The position numbers were made by a program, and so were the translations under genes. From Nocardia abscessus NBRC 100374 (GTDB lineage Bacteria > Actinomycetota > Actinomycetes > Mycobacteriales > Mycobacteriaceae): 64,000 nucleotides of DNA. Below, piece by piece: positions 1 through 8,209 of the stretch (the stretch's first letter is position 1; each line of letters starts with the position of its first letter). The notes under the pieces were generated by a model that made no database searches, was not told the DNA's origin, and worked only from the letters and a program-made list of their open reading frames with translations. The DNA is taken from contig NZ_BAFP01000080.1 in NCBI RefSeq assembly GCF_000308455.1, positions 124,001 through 188,000 on the forward strand, given 5' to 3'.

Positions 1-66
1 CGGGAACAGGCCGCGCCACCCCCGAATCACTTTCGCGCGGACACAGTCTCGCCTTCCGACCGCTGA
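1..66 (+). CDS. Possible C-terminal tail of an upstream gene (partial)
   Basis: Frame 1 is open from the left edge and ends at a TGA at 64-66, giving 21 residues of low-complexity, Pro- and Arg-containing tail. It lies 22 nt before the next gene on the same strand, as expected for an operon neighbour. There is no recognisable motif and the stretch is too short to assign, so this may be chance. Confidence 0.25.
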   Translation, partial: REQAAPPPNHFRADTVSPSDR

Positions 67-88
67 CATGCGCACCGAAGGAGCCGCG

Positions 89-1060
89 ATGCCCGCCGCC
101 GATCTGCACCTGGAAACCATCCAACTCGAACACACCGGGCGCGTACTCACCGCGCGCGTCGTCGCACCACCGCTGAACTTCGTCACCACCGCGGTCGTCC
201 GCGACCTCGACACCCTCACCGCCGCCGTCGACACCGACGACACGGTCGGCGCGGTCGTGCTCACCGGAGGACTACCCGGCCGCTTCCTCACCCACGCCGA
301 CCCGGCCGCCCTCAGCGGCATGATCGAACGACCACACCCCTTCGTCCCCGCCCGCGCCGCAGCGCCGTTCCTGCGCGCCGCGGCGGCCGCGCTGCGCGTG
401 CCCGGCGCCACCCACCTCGTCGAACGCCACGGCGGAGGCCTCGGCGCCGGCCTGGTCTGGGGCCACCGCTGGAAACGCACCACCCTGCGGATGAACCGCT
501 CCGGCGTCGCCTACCTCGCCGCCATCAACGGCCCCGCGCTCGGCGGCGGCCACGAGATCGCCCTCGCCTGCGACCTGCGCTACGCCGCCGACGCCGACCA
601 CGTGCGCCTCGGCCAGATCGAGACCCTGGCCAACCTCATCCCCGGCGGCGGCGGCACCCAACGCCTCACCCGCCTGCTCGGCGCCGCCAAAGCCATCGAG
701 GTCACCCTCGAAGGCACACCGTTCACCGCCCGCGAAGCGCTGCGCCTCGGCCTGGTCCACCGCGTCCTGCCCGCCGAGGACCTGCTCACCGAAACCCAGG
801 CCACCGCCGCACGGCTCGCCGCACGCAACCCGGTCGTCGTCGCCGAACTCAAACGCGCCGTCTACTTCGGCCCCGACAAATCCCTCTCCCGCGGCCTGGA
901 CGCCGAACAGGCCGGATTCGTCTCCGTCGGCACCACCGCCGCGGCCGCGCGCACCACCAAAGCCTTCTTCGAAGACCTCGACCGGCTCGCCGACACCCCC
1001 TTCCTCGCCGACCCGCAACCATGGCTGGACGGCACCCGCGTCGACCAGGTGAGCGAATGA
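89..1060 (+). CDS. Enoyl-CoA hydratase/isomerase family protein
   Basis: This is a 323-residue crotonase-fold protein. The ATG at 89 is preferred over the one at 68 because a GAAGGAG ribosome site sits just before it. Family landmarks are the oxyanion-hole segment around INGPALGGGHE, the glutamate in LGQIE, and IPGGGGTQRL followed by KAIEVTLEG, so both positions used as acid/base in hydratases carry Glu. An Ala- and His-rich insertion separates the first beta strands from the INGPALGG segment, making it longer than the usual roughly 260 residues. The stop overlaps the ATG of the next gene (ATGA), so it is translationally coupled to the molybdopterin oxidoreductase. Substrate unknown; probably an acyl-CoA intermediate of a catabolic route. 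Confidence 0.85.
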   Translation: MPAADLHLETIQLEHTGRVLTARVVAPPLNFVTTAVVRDLDTLTAAVDTDDTVGAVVLTGGLPGRFLTHADPAALSGMIERPHPFVPARAAAPFLRAAAAALRVPGATHLVERHGGGLGAGLVWGHRWKRTTLRMNRSGVAYLAAINGPALGGGHEIALACDLRYAADADHVRLGQIETLANLIPGGGGTQRLTRLLGAAKAIEVTLEGTPFTAREALRLGLVHRVLPAEDLLTETQATAARLAARNPVVVAELKRAVYFGPDKSLSRGLDAEQAGFVSVGTTAAAARTTKAFFEDLDRLADTPFLADPQPWLDGTRVDQVSE

Positions 1061-3297
1061 GCACCCCCACGGCCACCGGAGCGTGGCACAAGACCGCCTG
1101 CATCCTGTGCGAGAACAACTGCGGACTGCTCATCCAGCTCGAGGACCGCCGCTTCGCCAAGATCCGCGGCGACAAAGACCACGTCGCCTCCGCCGGCTAC
1201 ACCTGCAACAAGGCGCTGCGCCTGGACCACTACCAGAACGGCGGAACCAGGCTCACCACCCCGCTACGCCGCGAACCGGACGGCACATTCACCGAAATAG
1301 ACTGGGACACAGCTATTTCCGAGGTCGCCGCCCGCCTCACCGCAGTCAAGGACACCTACGGCGGCGACAAGATCTTCTACTACGGCGGCGGGGGACAGGA
1401 CAACCACCTCGGCGGCGCCTACAGCACCGCCCTGCGCCGCGCCCTCGGCAGCCGCTACCGCTCCAGCGCCCTCGCCCAAGAGAAAACCGGCGAAGGATGG
1501 GTCGACGCCCACCTCACCGGCAGCCACACCACCGGCGACTTCGAACACGCCGAAGTCTCGATATTCCTCGGCAAGAACCCCTGGCAGTCCCACGGCGTCC
1601 CCCGCGCCCGCACCATCCTGCAACAGATCGCCAAAGACCCCGCCCGCACCATGATCGTCATCGACCCGGTGCGCACCGAAACCGCCGACCTCGCCGACAT
1701 CCACCTGCAAGTACGTCCCGGCACCGACGCCTGGTGCCTGGCCGCCCTGCTCGCGATCCTCGTCCGCGACGACCTGCTCGACCACGCCTTCCTCACCGAA
1801 CACACCACCGGATCCGACACCGTCCGCGCCGACCTCACCCACATCGACATCCCCGCCTACGCCGACATCTGCGGCATCCCCGAAGACCTGCTGCGCAGCA
1901 CCGCCCACCGCATCGCCACCGCCGCCAGCGTCGCCACCTACGAAGACCTCGGCGTCCAGCAGAGCCCCAACAGCACCCTCATCTCCTACCTGAACAAACT
2001 GCTGTGGCTGCTCACCGGCAACTTCGCCAAACCAGGCGCCATGCAACCACATTCGTGGATGGCACCGCTGGCCGGCTACAGCCGCCAGATCAAACGCAGC
2101 CCCGTCACCGGCGCACCCATCCTCGGCGGCATGCTGCCCTGCAACACCATCGCCGAAGAAATCCGCACCGACCACCCCGACCGGTTCCGCGCGATGATCA
2201 TCGAATCCGCCAACCCCGCCCACTCACTGGCCGACTCCACCGCATTCCGCGAAGCACTCCACGCCCTCGACCTGGTCGTCGTCATCGACATCGCCCTCAC
2301 CGAAACCGCGCGCCACGCCGACTACGTCCTCCCCGCCGCCAGCCAATTCGAGAAATGGGAAGCCACCTTCTTCAACCTCGAATTCCCGCACAACACCTTC
2401 CACCTGCGCGCCCCCGTCCTCGACCCACTACCGGGCACCCTGCCCGAACCCGAGATCTACGCCCGGCTGCTGCGCGAACTCGGCGCCGTCGGCCGCGGAA
2501 AACTCGCCCTGCTCCGCACCGCCGCGAAACTCGGACGACGCCCCTACGCCTGGACCTTCGCCGCACTCCTGGCCACCGACAAATCCCTCGGCGGCCTGGC
2601 CCCCCACCTGCTGTACGAAACCCTCGGCCCCACCCTGCCCGACAACGCCCGCTCCGCGGCCGTCCTGTGGGCACTGGCCCAGCGCGTCGCCAAGGTCTAC
2701 CCGGCCGCGATGCGCCGCGCCGGACACCGCGACGCCGACGCACTCTTCGACGCCATCCTCACCGGCCGCTCCGGAATCACCTTCACCCTCGACGACTACG
2801 AGCACGCCTGGGACTACCTCCCACACCCCGACAAACGCATCCCGCTGGCCATCCCCGAACTCCTGCACACCCTGCGCGAACTCGCCACCACACCCGCCAC
2901 CCACACCACCACCGAATTCCCCTTCGTCCTCGCAGCGGGGGAGCGCCGCTCCTTCACCGCCAACACCATCTTCCGCGACGACACCTGGCGACGCCGCGAC
3001 CCCGAAGGCGCACTACGGATCAACCCCGGCGACGCCGCCCGCCTCGGCCTGGCCACCGGCGACCGCGCCCGCATCACCACCCGCCGCGGCAGCGCCGTGG
3101 CCACCGTGGAAACCAACGACCGCATGCAACCCGGCCACGCCTCCCTGCCCAACGGCCTCGGCCTGGACCTGCCCGCAGGCAACGGCACCCGGCGCACCGG
3201 CGTCGCCGCCAACGAACTCACCGACCTCACCTGGCGCGACGCCATCGCAGGCACCCCATGGCACAAACACGTCCCCGCCCGCATCGAACCCGCCTGA
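1057..3297 (+). CDS. Molybdopterin-dependent oxidoreductase with N-terminal 4Fe-4S site
   Basis: This 746-residue member of the formate dehydrogenase/DMSO reductase superfamily starts at the ATG at 1057, inside the stop of the previous gene. Residues C15, C18, C22 and C50 form the CxxC-x3-C-x27-C cluster-binding motif. The molybdopterin dinucleotide-binding domain is at the C-terminus (about 620-740, with the conserved stretch INPGDAARLGL). It has no twin-arginine signal, so it should be cytoplasmic. Coupling to an enoyl-CoA hydratase suggests a role in a CoA-linked or aromatic catabolic pathway rather than respiratory formate oxidation, but the substrate cannot be read from sequence. A second, divergent member of the family lies at 5183-7396. 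Confidence 0.88.
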   Translation: MSTPTATGAWHKTACILCENNCGLLIQLEDRRFAKIRGDKDHVASAGYTCNKALRLDHYQNGGTRLTTPLRREPDGTFTEIDWDTAISEVAARLTAVKDTYGGDKIFYYGGGGQDNHLGGAYSTALRRALGSRYRSSALAQEKTGEGWVDAHLTGSHTTGDFEHAEVSIFLGKNPWQSHGVPRARTILQQIAKDPARTMIVIDPVRTETADLADIHLQVRPGTDAWCLAALLAILVRDDLLDHAFLTEHTTGSDTVRADLTHIDIPAYADICGIPEDLLRSTAHRIATAASVATYEDLGVQQSPNSTLISYLNKLLWLLTGNFAKPGAMQPHSWMAPLAGYSRQIKRSPVTGAPILGGMLPCNTIAEEIRTDHPDRFRAMIIESANPAHSLADSTAFREALHALDLVVVIDIALTETARHADYVLPAASQFEKWEATFFNLEFPHNTFHLRAPVLDPLPGTLPEPEIYARLLRELGAVGRGKLALLRTAAKLGRRPYAWTFAALLATDKSLGGLAPHLLYETLGPTLPDNARSAAVLWALAQRVAKVYPAAMRRAGHRDADALFDAILTGRSGITFTLDDYEHAWDYLPHPDKRIPLAIPELLHTLRELATTPATHTTTEFPFVLAAGERRSFTANTIFRDDTWRRRDPEGALRINPGDAARLGLATGDRARITTRRGSAVATVETNDRMQPGHASLPNGLGLDLPAGNGTRRTGVAANELTDLTWRDAIAGTPWHKHVPARIEPA

Positions 3298-3312
3298 CCA
3301 CTGGTGACCGCC

Positions 3313-3547
3313 CTACTTGCCGAGGTGCCGGTAATAGTGGGGCGGGTAGCGTCGAACTCCGCGGCGATGAGCTCGACGGTGTGACAGCGCTCGCCTCGCT
3401 CGTCGTAATGTCGAGCCCCGCTGCACCTGTCGCGCACCGGGTTCGGATTTCCGGTCGGCCGGTGCGTCCACGGGCCTGGGGCAGCGGCGAGGCCGTTGTT
3501 GCCGTACACCTGGGCCCGGACGGCCCTGTCGAGGAAGTCGGCGGCAA
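3313..3547 (-). pseudogene. Remnant of a serine recombinase (resolvase/invertase) C-terminus
   Basis: Read on the minus strand, pieces of one protein appear in three frames. GLAAA lies at 3494-3480. ARGRTGRP follows in a second frame. ARHYDERGE...HTVELIAAEFDATRPTI runs over 3416-3333 back in the first frame. YRHLGK with a stop codon lies in a third frame at 3333-3313. In order these match the hinge plus helix-turn-helix end of resolvases and invertases (GLAAARARGRxGGRP ... HTVxxIAxxFGVSRPTIYRHL). At least three frameshifts make it non-functional, and the catalytic N-terminal domain is absent. It marks a past mobile-element insertion. Confidence 0.62.
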
Positions 3548-3586
3548 TCCGGCAGGGTGGGACTGCCGCCGACCTGAGTGCCGGAA

Positions 3587-4396
3587 TCAAGGACGGCTGT
3601 CGCGGAGGAAGTCGCGGATGAGGACCGCCCACTCCTCGGGCCGCTCGATGAAGGGGAGATGCCCGGTGGCGATCTCCGCGTAGCGCGCGCCGGGGATAGC
3701 GTCGGCGAGTTGGCGGTGATGGTGTGGCGTGACGAGCTGATCGAGCGTGGTGGAGATGACGAGGGTCGGCACCGCGAGCGCGTCGAGGTCGGCCCGGACG
3801 TCGACGTGGTCGATGAGCAGATCGAGATGCTCCGGCGTGCCGGGCGGAATCGTGGCCGCAATGGTCTCGATGGACGTGTCGAGGTCGTCCTGGGCGATGA
3901 CGTCCAAAGCCGGTGCGCTGAAGCCGATCAGGGATATGAAGGCGGCCAGGTGCTCCAGATCGCCAGCGCGCAGCAGGTCGCGCCAGAGCCGAGCCGCCAG
4001 CAGCAACCGCGGGTTGGGATAGACGAAGCCCGCGGTGAGGACCAGGGCGGTGACGCGGTCGGGGTGGCGGGTGGCGGCACGGATGGCGACCGGACTGCCC
4101 AGCGAGTACCCGGCGATGGCGAAGGTCTCCACGCCCTCCTCGACGGCGGCGGCGACCAGCTCGTCGGCCAAAGCGTCCAGGGTGAGCGGTGCATCGGCGC
4201 GCTCGGTGCGACCGGTACCGGGATAGTCCGGGCCGACGACAGTGTGCTGCGCGGCCAGCGTGCCCATGATGGGGCCATAGTTGGCGTCGATGCCACCGCC
4301 GGCGCCATGGGCGAGCAGCAGGCCCGGACCGCTGCCGCGCACGACGCGGCCGAGGCTGGAGGTGGGCAGAACAGTGGACGTGGTTTCCTCGATCAT
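3587..4396 (-). CDS. Alpha/beta hydrolase
   Basis: This 269-residue alpha/beta-hydrolase-fold protein has the oxyanion segment AHGAGGG near residue 30, the nucleophile elbow GYSLGS (Ser98) and the C-terminal His in ATGHLPFIE. No signal peptide or membrane segment is visible, so it is likely a cytoplasmic esterase, lipase or C-C hydrolase of unknown substrate. It is divergent from the MerR-type regulator at 4456. The 59 bp between them holds a MerR-style elongated promoter reading into this gene, so the hydrolase is probably the regulator's target. The predicted transcription start falls at or next to the ATG, suggesting a leaderless message. Confidence 0.85.
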   Translation of the reverse strand: MIEETTSTVLPTSSLGRVVRGSGPGLLLAHGAGGGIDANYGPIMGTLAAQHTVVGPDYPGTGRTERADAPLTLDALADELVAAAVEEGVETFAIAGYSLGSPVAIRAATRHPDRVTALVLTAGFVYPNPRLLLAARLWRDLLRAGDLEHLAAFISLIGFSAPALDVIAQDDLDTSIETIAATIPPGTPEHLDLLIDHVDVRADLDALAVPTLVISTTLDQLVTPHHHRQLADAIPGARYAEIATGHLPFIERPEEWAVLIRDFLRDSRP

Positions 4397-4403
4397 GACC
4401 GCT

Positions 4404-4435
4404 ACGCTAAAGTCTCACATCAGTGTGAGAGTCAA
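4404..4435 (-). promoter_or_regulatory. MerR-type promoter/operator for the hydrolase gene
   Basis: On the minus strand a -35 TTGACT (4435-4430) is followed 19-20 bp later by a -10-like TTAGCG/TAGCGT (4410-4404). The overlong spacer contains the perfect inverted repeat CTCACA-N4-TGTGAG (4414-4429). A palindrome inside a 19-20 bp spacer is the classical arrangement by which MerR proteins twist the promoter. The divergent MerR-family gene starts 27 bp from the palindrome. Confidence 0.65.
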
Positions 4436-4455
4436 TGCGGCGAGGTAGAGGTCAC

Positions 4456-4854
4456 ATGCGCATCGGGGAAATGGTCCGCCGCACCGGAGTGAGCGAACGG
4501 CTGCTGCGCTACTACGAGGAGCACGAACTGTTGGCGCCGATGAGACTGCCGAGCGGCTACCGGGTCTACAGCGACGCGGACGTGAACACGGTCCGGCGCA
4601 TCCGCACCCTGCTCGCAGCCGGTCTGTCGACCGCCACCATCGCCCAGGTCCTGCCATGCGTCCGCGACGACGGCCCGAACCTCGCGCCCGTGTGCTCCGA
4701 CCTGGTGGCGCAGCTGCGCCGAGAACGCGAGCGCATCACCCACTCGATCGAGCAACTGCAGGCGTCACAAGGCATCCTCGACACCGTGATCGCGGCCGGA
4801 CCGGCCGACGCCGATCCTGATACCACAATCCAGCAGCCATTGCCGGGACGCTGA
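4456..4854 (+). CDS. MerR family transcriptional regulator
   Basis: This 132-residue regulator opens with a canonical MerR winged helix (MRIGEMVRRTGVSERLLRYY, residues 1-20, then the SGYRVYSDADV wing) and a dimerisation helix rich in Arg and Glu (about 80-115). The ATG at 4456 is chosen over 4435 because the HTH begins directly there and a GAGGTAGAGG-like site precedes it. A single Cys (CVRDD) and Cys85-type residues are too few to predict a metal site, so the ligand may be a small organic molecule. Its presumed operator lies in the divergent promoter of the neighbouring alpha/beta hydrolase. Confidence 0.85.
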   Translation: MRIGEMVRRTGVSERLLRYYEEHELLAPMRLPSGYRVYSDADVNTVRRIRTLLAAGLSTATIAQVLPCVRDDGPNLAPVCSDLVAQLRRERERITHSIEQLQASQGILDTVIAAGPADADPDTTIQQPLPGR

Positions 4855-5182
4855 TGCAGGGGGAGAACCTGCGGCACAAGCCACCCGCCGCTGCCCCGGC
4901 TCACTGACCGAGAGCGCTCAGCCATATCGAGGCGGCAGGTGCTCTACGGACCGAAGTGTCGACCCGAACAACGCCCTCGCAGGTCGGGACTGGCGAGCAC
5001 GCACATCCGTTCGGCGTCACACACCTGGGCGCGGGCTGTCTGCCCGACCCGCGCGGCCACACACCGCTGACCACCGGTTAGCGGCGCCGCCCACAACAGA
5101 AGAGAACGCCGCTTCACCTTCTCAAACCACAGTGCACACAGTGAGACCGGCGATCCAGGCAAGACGGCAGACTCCGCAACCG
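4855..5182. other. Intergenic region, no gene seen
   Basis: About 330 bp lie between the 3' ends of the MerR gene and the second molybdopterin oxidoreductase. A short hairpin GCAGG-N7-CCTGC (4856-4872) immediately after the merR stop could be a weak terminator. The open frames here have no family resemblance, and I see no other structure. Confidence 0.5.
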
Positions 5183-7396
5183 TCAAGCGGTCGGCGCGGG
5201 CTCTCGCTCGCTCACCTCGACATGCTCATCGGAATCGACGGCCGCCCGAGTCACCGTCACCCACGTGTTGTTCACCGCCGCTGTCCCCGAAAACGTGTCC
5301 GTCAATGCCGGATCGTGCAGCAGGTTCACATTCGCCCCCGGCAACGACGCCGCCACCGTCCACCCGACACCCGGCTCCTGATGCCCCCACCCGTGCGGAA
5401 TCGCCACCGTTCCGGCCCGAATATCGTCACTGACCTCCAACGGCACCACGATCGACCCGGTCCGGGAACGCACCGTCACCGGCTCACCATCCCGCAATTC
5501 CCGCGCCGCCGCATCATCCGGATGCATCAGCGCGGTGCAGCGATCGCGCCCCTTCACCATCGACGGCACATTGTGCAGCCATGAATTGTTGCTGCGCAGA
5601 TGACGGCGACCGATCAACTTCAAGTCGTAGCCGTCGGCCGGCGTCGTCAAGGCCTTCCCCTGCTGTGCCTCCGCGAGCACATCACGCGCGGCGGCCACGA
5701 AATCCTCCGGCGCCAAATGCACTTTCCGATCCTTGGTACCGAGCAGCGAACGCAGCCGCGGCCGCAGCGGTCCCAGATCGATGCCACCGGCCGCCGCACG
5801 CGCCTTCGCCACGGTCAAACCCTTGCGGCCCCGACGCAACACCCCGTACGGACCCGCCGCCACCCCGAGCGCCGCGATCCGCATCGGACTGACCCGATCG
5901 AACACCCCATTCAGCACCCGCGCGGTGAACCGGCGCGCAGGCAGCGGCACCATCTCGGTGATCAGCCGCGCCATGATCTGCCAATCCTCCAACCCGTCGG
6001 CGGGCGGCTCGAACACCCGCGCATCGAACCGCAGATTGTTGCGCACACTGAACACCGGGAACAGGATGTTGACGTCCTCGCGCTCCAACGGCGAGATCGG
6101 CGGCAGGATGATGTCCGCGTGCCGCGTCGTCTCCGTGATGTACATGTCAACGGCCACATAGAAATCCAGCGAATCCAGCGCCGCGCCGAGCCGACCGCGC
6201 TGCGGCGTCGACAACACCGGATTGCCCGCATACGTGATCATCGCGCGGATCCGGCCCGGTCCCTCGGTCAACATGTCCTCCGCCAGCGCCGCCACCGGCA
6301 ACTCCGAACGGAACGACTTGTAGGTCCCGGAACGATCCGTCCACGCCCCGTATGCCATCGGCAGATACTTCCCATACCGTGGCGCATCGATCGGCGGCGT
6401 CGCGAACATCTGACCACCCGCCCGATCCAGATTCCCCGTCACCGCGTTGATCGTGTTCACCAACCAATGCGTCAACGTACCGGTCACCTGCTGACACACC
6501 CCGATCCGCGCGTACAGCACCGCCGAAGACGCCGCCGCGTGCTCCCGGGCGAGCCCGCGCATCGTCTCCGCATCCACCCCCGCGTATACCGCCATCTGCT
6601 CCGGAGACGCCTCGGCCACCAGCGCACGCAACTGCTCCCAGCCCGTGCCCGACGCGCGAATCGCCTTCTCGTCACACAAATCCTCGGCGACAAGCACATG
6701 CAGCATCCCCAGCAGCAGATACACATCGCCACCCGGAGCCACCGCGACATGCTCATCGGCCAGCCGCGCCGTCTCCGTACGCCGCGGATCGATCACCACA
6801 ACCTTCCCACCGCGCCGCCGCACGTCCCGAATCCGCTGCTTCGCATTCGGCATCGTGGTCACCGACCCGTTGGACACGGCCGGATTCGCGCCCAGGATCA
6901 CCAGACGATCGGTCCGATCGATATCGGTCACCGGCATCAGCACATTCGAGCCGAACATCCGCCATGCGACGAACTCCTGCGGGAACTGATCGATCGACGA
7001 CGCCGAGAAGAAATTCCGGGTCAACAGCACCGCCCGCAGCATCCCCGCGTACAGCACCGACGAACTGTGCGCGGCCGGATTACCGAGATACATGCCGATC
7101 GCGCTGTGCCCGTGCTCGCGACGCACCTTCCGCAACCGCTGCCCGATCTCCCGGAACGCCTCGTCCCACCCGATCGGCTCGAACGACGAACCCACCCGCC
7201 GCACCGGCGTCCGCAACCGATCCGGGTCATGATGCAACCCGCCCATCGCCGTCGCTTTCGGGCAGATGTACCCCTTCGACAGCACGTCCTGCGGATTACC
7301 CTCGATCCGCGTCACCTGATCGCCGGAGACCGTGACGAGAATTCCGCAGTGTGCCTCGCACAAGGTGCACTGCCGGGCAATGGTGGTAGCACTCAT
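5183..7396 (-). CDS. Molybdopterin-dependent oxidoreductase with 4Fe-4S site
   Basis: This 737-residue enzyme of the DMSO reductase superfamily has C10, C13, C17 and C45 as the cluster motif (CxxC-x3-C), then the molybdopterin domains (GANPAVSNGS, IDPRRTETARLADEH) and a C-terminal dinucleotide-binding domain containing IPHGWGHQEPGVGW. There is no Sec/TAT signal. It resembles cytoplasmic anaerobic-dehydrogenase-like proteins common in Nocardia, Rhodococcus and mycobacteria, whose substrates are not established. It differs clearly from the 746-residue paralogue at 1057. The GNAT gene upstream on the same strand overlaps its first 101 bp in another frame. Confidence 0.87.
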   Translation of the reverse strand: MSATTIARQCTLCEAHCGILVTVSGDQVTRIEGNPQDVLSKGYICPKATAMGGLHHDPDRLRTPVRRVGSSFEPIGWDEAFREIGQRLRKVRREHGHSAIGMYLGNPAAHSSSVLYAGMLRAVLLTRNFFSASSIDQFPQEFVAWRMFGSNVLMPVTDIDRTDRLVILGANPAVSNGSVTTMPNAKQRIRDVRRRGGKVVVIDPRRTETARLADEHVAVAPGGDVYLLLGMLHVLVAEDLCDEKAIRASGTGWEQLRALVAEASPEQMAVYAGVDAETMRGLAREHAAASSAVLYARIGVCQQVTGTLTHWLVNTINAVTGNLDRAGGQMFATPPIDAPRYGKYLPMAYGAWTDRSGTYKSFRSELPVAALAEDMLTEGPGRIRAMITYAGNPVLSTPQRGRLGAALDSLDFYVAVDMYITETTRHADIILPPISPLEREDVNILFPVFSVRNNLRFDARVFEPPADGLEDWQIMARLITEMVPLPARRFTARVLNGVFDRVSPMRIAALGVAAGPYGVLRRGRKGLTVAKARAAAGGIDLGPLRPRLRSLLGTKDRKVHLAPEDFVAAARDVLAEAQQGKALTTPADGYDLKLIGRRHLRSNNSWLHNVPSMVKGRDRCTALMHPDDAAARELRDGEPVTVRSRTGSIVVPLEVSDDIRAGTVAIPHGWGHQEPGVGWTVAASLPGANVNLLHDPALTDTFSGTAAVNNTWVTVTRAAVDSDEHVEVSEREPAPTA

Positions 7397-8069
7397 GAAT
7401 TTTCACCTTCTGCCGGATCGCTTCCCACAGGCTAACCGGGACGCCCACCTTCCGTACAGGTCTGTATGTAGGACGGATGCGGGCGTGCACATGCATGTCG
7501 TGCCACCCGTCCGCGTGCAACGCGGCGCCGCGCTTGACACCTTCCAGCGCGAATCCCGCCTTCACCGCCGCACGACATGACGGCAGATTGTGCACCGAAT
7601 GCAGCACCTCCAGCCGATGGAAACCCACCTCGAACGCCCACCGGGCCACCCGATCCACCGCCGCGGGCGTCACACCGCGGCCCCGCCACTGCGGAGCGGT
7701 CCAGTACGCGATCTCCGAGACCCCCTCGGGCGGCGACATGGTCCGCAACGCGACCCGCGCCGCCACCACGTCATCAACGACGACCGCCCACTGCGGACCG
7801 CGACCATTCGTCCATCCCGCCCGCCAGCGCGCGATCAACTCCTGAGCCTCGGCTTCGGAGTCGACACTGCGAACATGCCAGCGCTGTATGTCCGGATCCT
7901 GGTAGACGGCGCGAACGACAGCAGCGTCGGCATTCGACCAAGGCCGCAACAGCACTGCCGCACTCCGCAGTGCGGGCTGAGGTCCCGCGGCGAACACGTC
8001 GGCAGCGACCACATCGGGCAGCAGAGCAGACACACCCGGATTGTCCCCGGCCCCGCCGACCGCCGCCAC
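7296..8069 (-). CDS. GNAT family N-acetyltransferase
   Basis: This 257-residue frame starts at a GTG. The N-acetyltransferase domain spans about 34-205: LRPWSNADA opens it, and the acetyl-CoA loop is QWRGRGVTPAAVDRVARWAF, followed by the NLPSCRAAVKAGF motif typical of RimJ/RimL-type enzymes. It probably acetylates a small molecule or protein amino group. The last roughly 45 residues look unlike the family and overlap the start of the molybdopterin gene by 101 bp, which suggests read-through beyond an ancestral stop. A 15-bp inverted repeat 85 bp upstream is shared with the YczE-like gene. Confidence 0.78.
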   Translation of the reverse strand: MAAVGGAGDNPGVSALLPDVVAADVFAAGPQPALRSAAVLLRPWSNADAAVVRAVYQDPDIQRWHVRSVDSEAEAQELIARWRAGWTNGRGPQWAVVVDDVVAARVALRTMSPPEGVSEIAYWTAPQWRGRGVTPAAVDRVARWAFEVGFHRLEVLHSVHNLPSCRAAVKAGFALEGVKRGAALHADGWHDMHVHARIRPTYRPVRKVGVPVSLWEAIRQKVKIHECYHHCPAVHLVRGTLRNSRHGLRRSGDADRG

Positions 8070-8153
8070 GAAATATTCGAGACTGCCAGTGGTCTCACCG
8101 ACGCTACAACCACGCTTGATGCATCAGGTCCGACTTTCCAACCTGCGGCAACT

Positions 8154-8168
8154 TCATCACGGTGACGA
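8154..8168 (-). promoter_or_regulatory. Putative operator, copy B, upstream of the GNAT gene
   Basis: The plus strand reads TCATCAC-G-GTGACGA, an imperfect 7-1-7 inverted repeat. On the minus strand it is AATCGTCAC-N-GTGATGAA, matching the perfect copy at 8961-8975 in 16 of the 17 non-spacer positions. It is 85 bp from the GNAT start. Confidence 0.5.
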
Positions 8169-8209
8169 TTCAGCATTCGGTAGAGAACCAGCAGGGGAGC
8201 GTGCCACGG

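Noticed and set aside
1083..3683. 866-codon overlapping plus-strand frame in the molybdopterin gene
   Set aside because: Arg/Pro/His-rich composition without any motif; the other frame carries the cluster cysteines.
4944..5186. 80-codon minus-strand frame in the gap between merR and the molybdopterin gene
   Set aside because: No family resemblance, no good ribosome site and composition unlike neighbours.
5600..7435. 611-codon plus-strand frame opposite the second molybdopterin gene
   Set aside because: Low-complexity Arg/His/Pro composition and no ribosome site; antisense shadow.
8117..8126. Palindrome TGATGCATCA upstream of the GNAT gene
   Set aside because: Only 10 bp, no second copy, and the nearby 15-bp operator explains the region better.
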